Positions 55,233 through 64,000 of a DNA stretch of 64,000 bases are shown here, one piece after another; within the stretch, counting starts at the first letter, position 1; every line of letters begins with the position of its first letter. Below the pieces are notes generated by a model. That model did not search any database and was not told the origin of the DNA. It saw only the letters and a program-made list of their open reading frames with translations. Origin of the DNA: Chamaecyparis obtusa (lineage: Eukaryota; Streptophyta; Pinopsida; Cupressales; Cupressaceae). The translations under genes were made by a program, and so were the position numbers. The stretch lies in contig BSBK01002080.1 of NCBI GenBank assembly GCA_027943335.1, positions 2,236,001 to 2,300,000 on the forward strand, read 5' to 3'.

Positions 55233-57804
55233 TTAGTGCTTGCTAACCAGTTTTAGAATATCTTGGAAGGAATCTTCCAAGGTCTTCACTTCATCATTCC
55301 ATGATTTGATCAATAGTTCACTAACATGTATTAGGAAATTCAATGCATAAGATGAAGTAGCTGCTACTTTCAATTCTGTTGGTATAGAGTTGATCATTGA
55401 TTCCCCAATCTTCTCCATTTCAGTAAGATGTGCTTCAAGAGTTGATAGCTTAGGAGTGATTAAAATCTTCAGAAAACCAAATCTTTCCAATACACTCCCT
55501 TTCTCGATATCCAATACATTTATTTTTTCAAGAATATTGGATGCCTGCTTGTCCATCTCTAGTATAGTTGGTGAGGAGATATCACAACTATTCATCATGC
55601 TATCTAATGTAGCCCTATCCTTAGCTATTATATCCTCAATGTTTTTAATGTGTCTGATGGGGTTAATACAATAGCCATATAGCTTCCTTCCATGTGTGAC
55701 ACAAATTTTGGCCTTAGATGTAGTTGATCTCAGAATGCCCAAGTCCCATGAAATAGACTAGCATATTTCCTTCAACTTTTTCTCTAGATACCTTTTCTCT
55801 TCCTTCTCTTTTGCGATCTTTACCAATGACTCATAGTGAATGTAAAATTTATCTAGTGCCATATTAAGATTCTCTGCATCATCTTTTCCTTGAGAAATAA
55901 TAGGTATAGGGAGTATTTTATTGACTATATCAACTACCCTAGTAATTACCTTAGTATTTTTATCTCCCTCTTGTTACGATCTTTCTTTTGCCTTAGAAAA
56001 TTCCATGAAGGATAATTTCATTAATTCATCCTAATCCATGCTCTCTACATCTATGATCATAGGCTTGTCCATACTTGCCAACAATAAAGTGGTGGAAGTG
56101 TCAGGTTCTTTCTTGAATTCAACTCTTACCTATTCTCCTTTACTTGTGGCTATCTTTTCTCTCTGTTTGGTTTCTTCTTTTTGTACATCCTTCCTCTTCT
56201 TGTTTCCCTTCTTCTACCACTAGACTATCCATGTTTCCTTGAAATGGAGCACTCTAATAAAGTGTAGTGTCAAGCATTACAGGCATACTAGCAATAAAGA
56301 AATTTGGTTTCTTATCTAAACTTGCTTCTCTCCTTTCCACATTATCCTCAGATGACTTAGAGCTTTTTCCAAATGTTATAAGTTTGGGCTTGGTAGTCTT
56401 AGAAGGTGAAGTTTTCTTAGGCATGTTTCTCATTAGTATTTTATCTAATGCTTTCTGAGTATCCTCAATGAATTCATCATATTTTCCAGCCATTATCTTC
56501 ACAAGTCTAGCTTTAGTTCTCAATAAGGGTTTAAGTTCCTTAATTATATTGTCTCTCTCCCGTATAGAAACTACATGCAACATGTCCTCAATAGGTTTAT
56601 TCCTTATTCCTTCATCATCTATTTGTGCAAGTTTTTTTAGTTTTTTTCTGATTTTTAATTTTCCATACAAGTCCTTAGGTATACTACCCTCAATTTCTAG
56701 TAGATTCTTCTTGTATACAAGTAGATGTTCAATCAACATGTCTTCTATCAATGATTTATTGTTAGAGTTATACATCTCATAATACATATTTAATGTCTTT
56801 AGGTTACCATCTCTTATTATCCTTTTGTGTAATATTTTTATATTTGGTTTCCAGAGGTTCTCTACTTTATTTTGTTCTACTTTGTCTTCTTTCTTCTCAG
56901 CTTCCTTATCTTCTTTCTTCTCATGTTTCTTATCATCTTTCTTCTTGGCTTAAACTTCAACCTTTTTCTCTTAGGGCTATTGGGTTTGGTTGTTCTAGTG
57001 GATCTCCTAGGTGTTCTCACAGGTGTATCTTCTTGTGCTATCTTCTCTGGAGTGATAGATAGATCAATGATATTGGAAGTGGGATTTACTATGTTTTATA
57101 CTTCTGAAGGTGGAGGGGCTTCAAGTCTCATACTTTTTGATCTAGAGGTTCCTTCAATCATCTTGGCTCTTACTTCTTTCAATTCTTCCTTTGTTATCAC
57201 AACCTTTGTTGCCATATCACTAACCATTTTCTCTATCTTTCTTTTTCTTATCCTTCTATCATGCTCTTCTCTGAATTTTTTTAATTTTTCTTCATATGTT
57301 CCCCATCTCTCCTCAAACGTGTCAATTTTAGATGCTAAGACATGTTCTATTTGCATCACAAGAACTTTAGAACTAACTTTTTATCCCATGGGGAAACACC
57401 ATTTCTTCCTAGGTTCAACTTCTTCAAAGGATACACAATCAGTTTCAACCATGAAACATATTGTATCCTTGTACTTATCAACCAACTCTTCAGGGATTCT
57501 ATATCTTTCTTTCATTTGTCTTTGTAGAATTTTGATCATGGAAAATAGTTCGCCTCTACCCATGTACCAGTGTTCTGTCTTTGGTAGCTCTTTGATATCT
57601 GAATACCAGTGGGTATGTTGTCCTTCCATGCTCTAGGGTGCATTCTGGGAAACTTATGCTCAATATGTATGTACATGTGAATTAAAAGTGAGCCAAATCT
57701 AAAAGCCTTATATTTATCCTTCTTGATTATCTTCACATTTTCCAAAAACTGTTGAGCCAGAATCTCACATAGGTTGTATTTGGTGTTTTCTTTCACCATC
57801 CTAT
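55233..57804 (-). pseudogene. XG-3 long unknown ORF, truncated by CopB-2
   Basis: Open pieces at 57381-57629, 57096-57359, 56254-56787 and 55233-55742, in changing frames, make up one protein like that of XG-2. The N-terminal side reads MVKENTKYNLCEILAQQFLE, FGSLLIHMYIHIEHKF and RYRIPEELVDKYKDTICFMV; the last matches RIPQKLVEDYKDHICFMVD in XG-1. Then come a coiled-coil stretch, a Lys/Ser-rich linker and a helical C-terminus (YCINPIRHIKNIEDIIAKDR) ending at LVSKH. At least three frameshifts and several TAG codons. Function unknown. Conservation between XG-1 and XG-3 suggests the ORF was once under selection. Confidence 0.75.
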
Positions 57805-58543
57805 TGATGGAATATGGATGAAGTGACTGAGAGGTGGGGGGGGGTGAATCAGTCAACCGTAAATCTTTTCACAATTAATTCTTTGCAGATCCCTTTAAGA
57901 TATCTTAACAATGTTATCTGTTTTAGCACTCGGTAAATAGATTGCAGTAACTTTGAAGATGCAGAAAGTATTATCAATATTATCTTTAGATTTTCATCAA
58001 AACATGTATATGATTGTGAAAGCAATTAAGAACACAAGAGACACAAGATTTAACATGGAAACCCAATATGGGAAAAACCACCAATGTATCTAGATACTGA
58101 TTTTCACTTTTCTGAAGTGATGCCCGGTTAGAAGCCAACCCGGTAAAAGGTTACAAAACACACTGTTAGGTGTGACCTTGTTAGAGGATTTAAAACACCC
58201 TGCTAGGAGTGGCCTAGTAAGAGGTCTTGAAAACAATTCAATGGAATTGTCACCTTGTTAGAGGATTTATATTATGGCTGTTAAACCAACTCGGTTAAGA
58301 GATTTAGAATTCACTGTTACAATGATAAGAAGGTAACAATGAAAAAGTGACCTGTATAATAATGCAACTGTCTTGCTGATTACAGATCTCTGTTCTGCAT
58401 AATTCTGATCCTTTCTGATCAAATAAATCTCTGCTGCTCCTCAAGGATATCTGAACATCCTTCACAAGTTCGCATATACCTTTCCTTCTTTTCTTCTGTA
58501 AATCTTCTGCTATATTGTTATTTACTTTTCACTTTTGACCTTT

Positions 58544-58551
58544 TATTTATA
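58544..58551 (-). promoter_or_regulatory. TATA box of CopB-2 left LTR
   Basis: TATTTATA on the plus strand, TATAAATA in the transcribed sense. The functional copy would be in the right LTR, mostly outside the window. Confidence 0.5.
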
Positions 58552-58635
58552 TGATTTTGGATTAGTCAAATCGACATTATTTAGTATAACAGTCGGCTGA
58601 ATTAAGTAAACTCTATTTGCAAAAATCCTTCAAGG

Positions 58636-58940
58636 GCCGACAGTGCTCGGTGACCATATCTTTCTATAATCTTTCGGTGACCGAGGGAACTCGGTAAACA
58701 CCGACAATTCTTTACCTTTGATAACCGACTGAACTTGGTAAACACTATCTTTTCTTTGGCAACCGAGTGAACTCGGTAAACACTATCTTTTCTTCGGCAA
58801 CCGAGTGAACTCGGTAAACACTAAATTTCTTCGATAACCGAGTGAACTCGGTAAACACTAAACTTTCTTCGGCAACCAAGTGAACTCGGTAAACACTAAA
58901 TTTCTGTCTGGTAGACCGACTGAGCTCGGTAGAAGCTGAT
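58636..58940 (-). repeat. ACCGAGTGAACTCGGT dyad array, CopB-2 LTR
   Basis: Units begin at about 58680, 58724, 58762, 58800, 58837, 58875 and 58915, plus a weaker one near 58636. The period is about 38-44 bp. The core ACCGAGT, GA, ACTCGGT is a 7-bp dyad with a 2-base centre, followed by AAACACTA. It lies upstream of the TATA box in the transcribed sense (minus), an enhancer-like position. Confidence 0.88.
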
Positions 58941-59021
58941 TACTGCGGACTATGACATAGTGTGACATCAAAGACAATACATAATTGAGTAGCAATTTCC
59001 TTCAGACAATTGTTTCCAACA

Positions 59022-59353
59022 ATCTCCCTCTTTGGCATTGATGGCAACACAATATGTCATATCATAAGAAATTTGAAAGAGTTAGCTCGGTTTAGATTCA
59101 AATCTCCCTCTGTCAGCAAACTTCCTGTATCCTGAAAATTTCTCCTTCTGACTATTTGAAAATTTCTTGAAGTAATAGTAAAGACATAGCAAACACTCCC
59201 TCTTTGACAACATATGCCAAAGATAATTCACATATTACCGGTGAAAATTAATGTACCTCAAGTACTGATTCATATGCAATGATTCCTTTAATATACTGCA
59301 TCAACAAGTTGATTTTCAGTCATGTTCTGGTTGATGCATCACTAAAACTGTAT
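59022..59353 (-). other. CopB-2 3' untranslated region
   Basis: From the polypurine tract to the end of pol. Non-coding, matching 28999-29360 in CopB-1. Confidence 0.65.
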
Positions 59354-62300
59354 TTAGTGAGCCTCGGATAGGGGAATGACCCCTAACTTACCTCTTAGAT
59401 ACATAAATGCATCCTTAGGTAATGGTTTGGTAAAAATGTCTGCAATCTGTTCTTTTGTATGAATATATTCTAATCTAATTTCCTTGTCCTGCACCAATTC
59501 TCTGACAAAGTGATATTTAATAGCAATGTGCTTGGTTTTGGAATGCATCACTGGATTCTTAGAAATGTTTATTGCACTGGTATTGTCACAAAATATAACA
59601 ACTGGTTCTTTGATTTCAACCTTCATACCTTCTAATAGCTGTTTAAACCAAACAATATTTGAATAGTTTACTGCAGCAGCAACATATTCTGCTTCAGCTG
59701 TGGATTGAGATGTGCAATTCTGCTTTTTACTAGTCCAGGATACCAGTCTTTTTCCAAGAAAAAAATGCTCCACCACTTGTGCTTTTTCTGTCATCAATGT
59801 TTCCTGCCCAATCAGCATCAGTAAACACTTTCAAGTCTAGATTGCCTCCAAATTTATACCACAAACCATACTCTTCAGTTCCTTTTAAGTATCTTAAGAT
59901 TCTTTTGATTACCATCATGTGATTTTCCTTAGGTTTTGCTGAGAATCTAGCTACTATACCGACTGCTAAGGCAATATCAGGTCTTGTATGTACCACATAC
60001 TGTAATTTTCCAATCATAGATCGGTATAGGGTCTGATCAACTTCTTTTGAATCATCATTTTTGGTAAGTTTCAGTCCAGTACACATGGGTGTACCAACTG
60101 GTTTTGAATCTTCCATTCCAAACTTCTTAAGTATCTCCTTAATGTATTTGGATTGAGTAATGTATATACCATTCTTGCTTTGCTGAATTTGAAGACCAAC
60201 AAAGAATTTTATTAAACCAAACATAGACATTTCAAATTCTCTGTTCATTTGTTCTGAAAATTCTTTGCACTGATCCTCATTCCCTGTAAATATAGTGTCA
60301 TCCACAAATATTTCTGCCAGTACAATTTTGTCATCCGGTCCTTCTTTAATATACAGATTGCTATTATCATTAGCTCTTTTGAAATTAATCTGGATTAAAT
60401 AGTTATGGAGTCTTTCATACCATGCTCTAGGAGCTTGTTTCAAACCATACAATGCTTTGTGTAACCTGCAGACCATGTCCCTTTTGTCTGGATCAACAAA
60501 ACATTCAGGTTGTTCAATGTAGACTTCTTCATCAAGAATTCCATTGAGAAATGCAGATTTTATATCCATCTGATATACCTTAAATCCTTTGTGTGCTGCA
60601 TAAGCAAGTAGAGTTCTTACACCTTCTAATCTTGCAACAGGAGCAAAAGTTTCTCCATAATCTATACCTTCTTCTTGAGAGTAACCTTTACATTCCAGTC
60701 TAGCTTTGTTTCTAGATACTTGACCATCTTCATTCAGTTTATTTCTGAATACCCATTTTGTTCCAATTACATTCTTATCTTTAGGTCTAGGTACAAGAGT
60801 CCAAGTTTTGTTCTTTTGTATTTGTTCTAATTCTTCATTCATTGCTTCAATCCAACTTTCATTCTCTAATGCATCTTTGATATTTCTAGGTTCAAAATTA
60901 GTAAGTAGACATGTACCTTTTAGCTTGCTTCTTGTCATAGTACCATCTGATTTGTTTCCAATGATTTGATCTGGTGTATGATGTCTTCTGACATATTTGG
61001 CTAGTATAGGTTCCTTGCCTTTTGAATGAATCATGCTGTTGTCTTCTAGGATCTCTTCTTCAGGTTGCTCGGACTCGGTAGATATTTGCTCGGTAACTTC
61101 AGGCTGAGACTCGGTCTGAATTTCTTCCTGTGACTCAGTTTGAACTTCTTCCTGCGACTCAGTCTGTGACTCGGTAACTGTGCTCGGCTCGGTAGATATA
61201 GCTTCCTTATTGATAGTTGTGTCTGTCAATGTTTCAGGTTCAATGTAAACGAATCTTCTGTAGTTCTCAGGTTCCCTTTTGCTTTCTTCCTCAGTCTTTT
61301 CTGCAAACTCATCAAATTTTACATGTATACTTTCTATGACTTTGTGAGTAGATAAGTTCAGACATTTGTATGCCTTGCTTTTGCTAGAATATCCTAGGAA
61401 TATTCCTTCATCACTTTTCACATCAAATTTATTTCTTCTGGATTCTTTTAAGATATAACACTTGCTACCAAATATTTTCATATAACTTACATTAGGTTTA
61501 TAGCCATACCATAATTCATAAGGAGTTTTGAATGTGTCTTTCTTCAGTTGTACTCGGTTCAAGGTATGAACTGCAGTGCTGATAGCTTCCTTCCAGTACT
61601 TTATAGCGATGTTCTTTTCTATCATTAGAGTCCTTGCACAATCCATAATAGATCTGTTTCTTCTTTCTACTATTCCATTCTGCTCAGGAGTTCTAGGAGC
61701 TGATACCTGTCTTTTGATTCCTCTTTCAATGCAGAATTTGTTAAAATCATGGGAGATGAATTCACCACCTCTGTCTGATCTTAAGCATTTCAATCTTTTC
61801 CCTGTTTCTTTTTCTACTCTTTCTAAGTACCATTTGAACTTTTCAAATGCCTCTGATTTTTCTCTTAAATACATAACAGTCATCATTCTAGAATAATCAT
61901 CAACGAAAAGAATAAAGAATTTATCTCTAGTATAGCTTTGTATTCCAATAGGTCCACATAAATCGGTATGCACAATTTCCAAAATTTCTTTAGACTGATA
62001 GTTCTTACTTTTGAAACTAGTTTTACTCATTTTGCCAATCTGACAATTCTTACATAGACCAGTGTCAGGTTTCTTCAAAGTAGGAATGCCTCTAACCTTC
62101 TTGAATTTGCTTATTTTTATCATGTTATCAAATTTCACATGACATAACCTTTTGTGCCATAGCCAACTTTCTTCTATTTGAGCAATAAGGCATGAATATT
62201 CATTGAGATCAAGATAAAATAGGTTACCTTTTGTTTGTTTGCCTGATCCAATGAGTTTTCCTTTTCCATCCAGCAGTCTTGCTTGACCATTCATGAATTC

Positions 62301-63593
62301 AACCTTGAAACCAGTGTTGATTAGCTGTGCTACACTTAGAAGATTATGTTTTAGTCCTTCAACCCAGTAAGAATTATCACATATGAGTTCTTTGGTTAAT
62401 GAGATTCTTCCTTTTCCTTTTATACAACAAGGTTCGTTGTTTCCAAATCTTACATTACCATTGTCACAGTCTTCTAGATATTCAAATTTTGTCTTGTCAC
62501 CAGTCATGTGGTGTGAACATCCGCTGTCTATTATCCATATATCATCTTTGCTTATATGAGAAATAAGTGCTATCTTATCTTCATCATCATCAGATTCATC
62601 TTTTATAGCAATAAAGACAATTTCTTCTTCACTATCATCAGAATCTTTAGCCATAAAACATGATTTCTTACCTTTATCCTTGTATGATTTGAAATTCTTT
62701 TTGCCATAGTACTTGTGACTTCTCTTTTCTTCCTTGACTTGCTTGTTTGGGCACCTAGCTGCAATATGTCCAATTTCTTCGCATGAAAAATAGATTAAAG
62801 GAGTTTTACCTTTATATTTACCTTTCCCTCTGGAGTACTTCTTTGCAAGTAATACTTCTACAATTTCAAGATCACTATCAGAACTTTCTTCTGATTCCTC
62901 TTCACTGTCTGTCTGACCTTCTTTAATTTTCTTGTTCTTCTTTAGTGAAACCTTGGCCTCAAATGTTGATTCAATATTTTTGGAACTAGGAACATAGTTG
63001 TCATAGTTGTCTAATTCAAAAGCTGTCAATCTTCCAACTAAAGCATCCAAGGTTATACTGTGGTTTGTTTCACATCTTCTTTCTTGAATAGCTGATACTC
63101 TTATTGCATAGATAGGGAGTAGTGTTCTGAGTACCTTACTTATAATAGTCTCATCTGAGATTGTTCCTCCAGAAGCTCTGATTGCACTTACACTTGCTTT
63201 GATTCTTTCAACATATTTTGCAATGTTTTCATCTTCCTTCATATTCATCTTGTCAAACTATCCTCTTAGGCTTTCTGCTTTGGCTCTCTTCACATTTGCA
63301 TCACCACCATATATCTTCTTCAGTGCCACCCACATTTCATATGCAGTAGTGCAGTCTTTAATATCATCAAATTCTTCATAGCTGAGAGCAGATGCAATGT
63401 CTATCATCATGGTGTTGTGAGTCTTTTTATCTGCAATGTCTTCTACAGTTAATGCGCCATTAGGAATTGTGTATTCTTCATCAATGTATTTGCATCCTGA
63501 ATCACCAATGGAAGCCAGATGAAGTCGCATGAGACCTTGCCATGCTGAAAAGTTATCTTTGTTAAGCTTTGGAATTTCCCTCTTGTAAGACAT
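59354..63593 (-). CDS. CopB-2 Gag-Pol polyprotein, two lesions
   Basis: The ATG at 63593 ([10 protein letters not shown]) starts a frame of about 1413 codons. A TAG at 63258-63260 splits off the first 111 codons, where CopB-1 has CAG. A 7-A run at 59759-59765 shifts frame near the end of RNase H. In the 1172-residue central frame (63248-59730) the order is: rest of Gag; knuckle [14 protein letters not shown] at 153-166, with Tyr at the first Cys; protease DSG at 241-243; integrase H365, H370, C399, C402, and catalytic D429, D492, E528 with DX62DX35E spacing; Ser/Glu/Thr-rich linker 680-735; reverse transcriptase D895 and FVDD 981-984; RNase H D1144, with AEAEY, DNTSA and the end in the shifted frame. 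It makes cDNA and integrates it. Ty1/Copia order is certain. Confidence 0.95.
61060..61200 (-). repeat. CTCGGT-rich segment inside pol linker
   Basis: CTCGGACTCGGTAGATATTT, GCTCGGTAACTTC, GACTCGGTCTG, GACTCGGTAACTG and CTCGGCTCGGTAGATA occur within 140 bp that code the TESQ/TEPS repeats. The same motif forms the LTR array. CopB-1 has the equivalent at 31080-31190. Confidence 0.75.
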
Positions 63594-63641
63594 CCTGATA
63601 TTTAGCTTAGGTCTTTGAAACCTTTCCTGCAAGCACCAAAA

Positions 63642-63653
63642 GCTCTGATACCA
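63642..63653 (-). other. CopB-2 primer binding site
   Basis: GCTCTGATACCA, complement of the initiator tRNA-Met 3' end, followed by AT and the LTR start at 63656. Confidence 0.92.
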
Positions 63654-63655
63654 AT

Positions 63656-64000
63656 TGATGGAATATGGATGAAGTGACTGAGAGGGGGGGGGGGGGTGAA
63701 TCAGTCAACCATAAATCTTTTCACAATTAATTCTTTGCAGATCCCTTTAAGATATCTTAACAATGTTATCTGTTTTAGCACTCGGTAAATAGATTGCAGT
63801 AACTTTGAAGATGCAGAAAGTATTATCAATATTATCTTTAGATTTTCATCAAAACATGTATATGATTGTGAAAGCAATTAAGAACATGAGACACAAGATT
63901 TAACGTGGAAACCCAATATGGGAAAAACCACCAATGTATCTAGATACTGATTTTCACTTTTCTGAAGTGATGCCCGGTTAGAAGCCAACCCGGTAAAAGG
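63656..64000 (-). repeat. CopB-2 5' LTR (right), partial
   Basis: The first 345 bp of the LTR, TGATGGAATATGG onward, almost identical to 57805-58151. It continues outside the window. Confidence 0.93.

Larger units (their letters stand above)
53933..57804 (-). mobile_element. XG-3: pol-less LTR element, 3' half
   Basis: Minus-strand element with its 3' LTR at 53933-54973 and the long unknown ORF up to 57804, where CopB-2 inserted. The Gag-like gene, primer site and 5' LTR should lie beyond CopB-2, outside the window. It is the closest relative of XG-2. Confidence 0.8.
57805..59021 (-). repeat. CopB-2 3' LTR (left)
   Basis: 1217 bp from TGATGGAATATGG to GTTTCCAACA. It contains a G run with TGAATCAGTCAACC, a reverse TATAAATA box at 58544-58551 and the dyad array at 58636-58940. 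The polypurine tract beside it reads, on the minus strand, GCCAAAGAGGGAGAT (59022-59036). Confidence 0.92.
57805..64000 (-). mobile_element. CopB-2: young Ty1/Copia retrotransposon, nearly complete
   Basis: Minus-strand element inserted into the XG-3 ORF. The left (3') LTR, all of gag-pol, the primer site and the first 345 bp of the right (5') LTR are in the window. Where both LTRs can be compared they differ by only two or three substitutions, a G-run length and one short indel, so this is the youngest insertion here. Gag-pol has only two visible lesions. It is the best candidate donor of enzymes for the pol-less elements. Confidence 0.93.

Noticed and set aside
57536..57856. Minus frame starting MTDSPPPTSQSL as the start of the XG-3 protein
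   Set aside because: Its first residues are read from the CopB-2 LTR; the XG-3 sequence begins only at the insertion junction near 57804.
59730..63248. 1172-residue frame as a host gene
   Set aside because: It is plainly Copia Gag-Pol, with protease, integrase, reverse transcriptase and RNase H motifs, between LTRs.

Overview
The window is nuclear DNA of a land plant with a large, transposon-filled genome. A conifer or other gymnosperm fits best, but this is inferred from the style of the repeats, not from a diagnostic gene. It is AT-rich. No host gene, rRNA or tRNA gene, or CRISPR array was found. Every recognisable coding region belongs to a mobile element: one CACTA (En/Spm) transposase and several Ty1/Copia-type LTR retrotransposons, most of them decayed and inserted into one another. 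Element names below (CACTA-1, CopA, CopB, XG, XO) are my own labels.

Layout. 1-11611 is the 3' part of a CACTA transposon (CACTA-1): a split TNP2-like transposase with DUF4218 and DUF4216 modules, then about 8 kb of duplicated and foldback non-coding DNA, subterminal repeats and a CACTA-type terminus at 11611. It sits inside CopA-1, a minus-strand Copia remnant (11612-12889, continuing at 20098-20627). The CopA-1 LTR was split by XG-1 (12890-20097), a complete LTR element with no pol. 20628-23391 holds decayed coding-like sequence and the end of a second CACTA element (CACTA-2). XG-2 (23392-27827 and 34803-36118) is split by the full-length Copia element CopB-1 (27828-34802). XO-1 (36119-37596 and 46283-46812) carries a large unknown ORF; it is split by a plus-strand Copia element, CopA-2 (37597-46282), and also by an LTR-like insertion. 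CopA-2 contains a precise 2.1-kb insertion (40678-42822) with a 12-bp target duplication. A plus-strand unknown-ORF gene (XO-2) lies at 48438-52134, preceded by a dyad-repeat array. XG-3 (53933-57804) is split by the young, almost intact Copia element CopB-2 (57805 to the window end).

How the parts relate. CopB elements encode Gag, protease, integrase, reverse transcriptase and RNase H. XG elements keep LTRs, a tRNA-Met-type primer site, a polypurine tract and an RNA-binding-type protein with up to five CCHC knuckles, but replace pol with a long ORF (997 codons in XG-1) that I cannot assign. Related-looking long ORFs occur in XO-1, XO-2 and the 40678-42822 insertion, so one unknown protein family seems to recur in at least six loci. 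An ACCGAG/CTCGGT motif array recurs in CopB LTRs, XG-1 LTRs and nearby transcribed regions, hinting at shared regulation or cross-mobilisation. Most premature stops look like CAG-to-TAG changes, as expected from decay of CHG-methylated cytosine.
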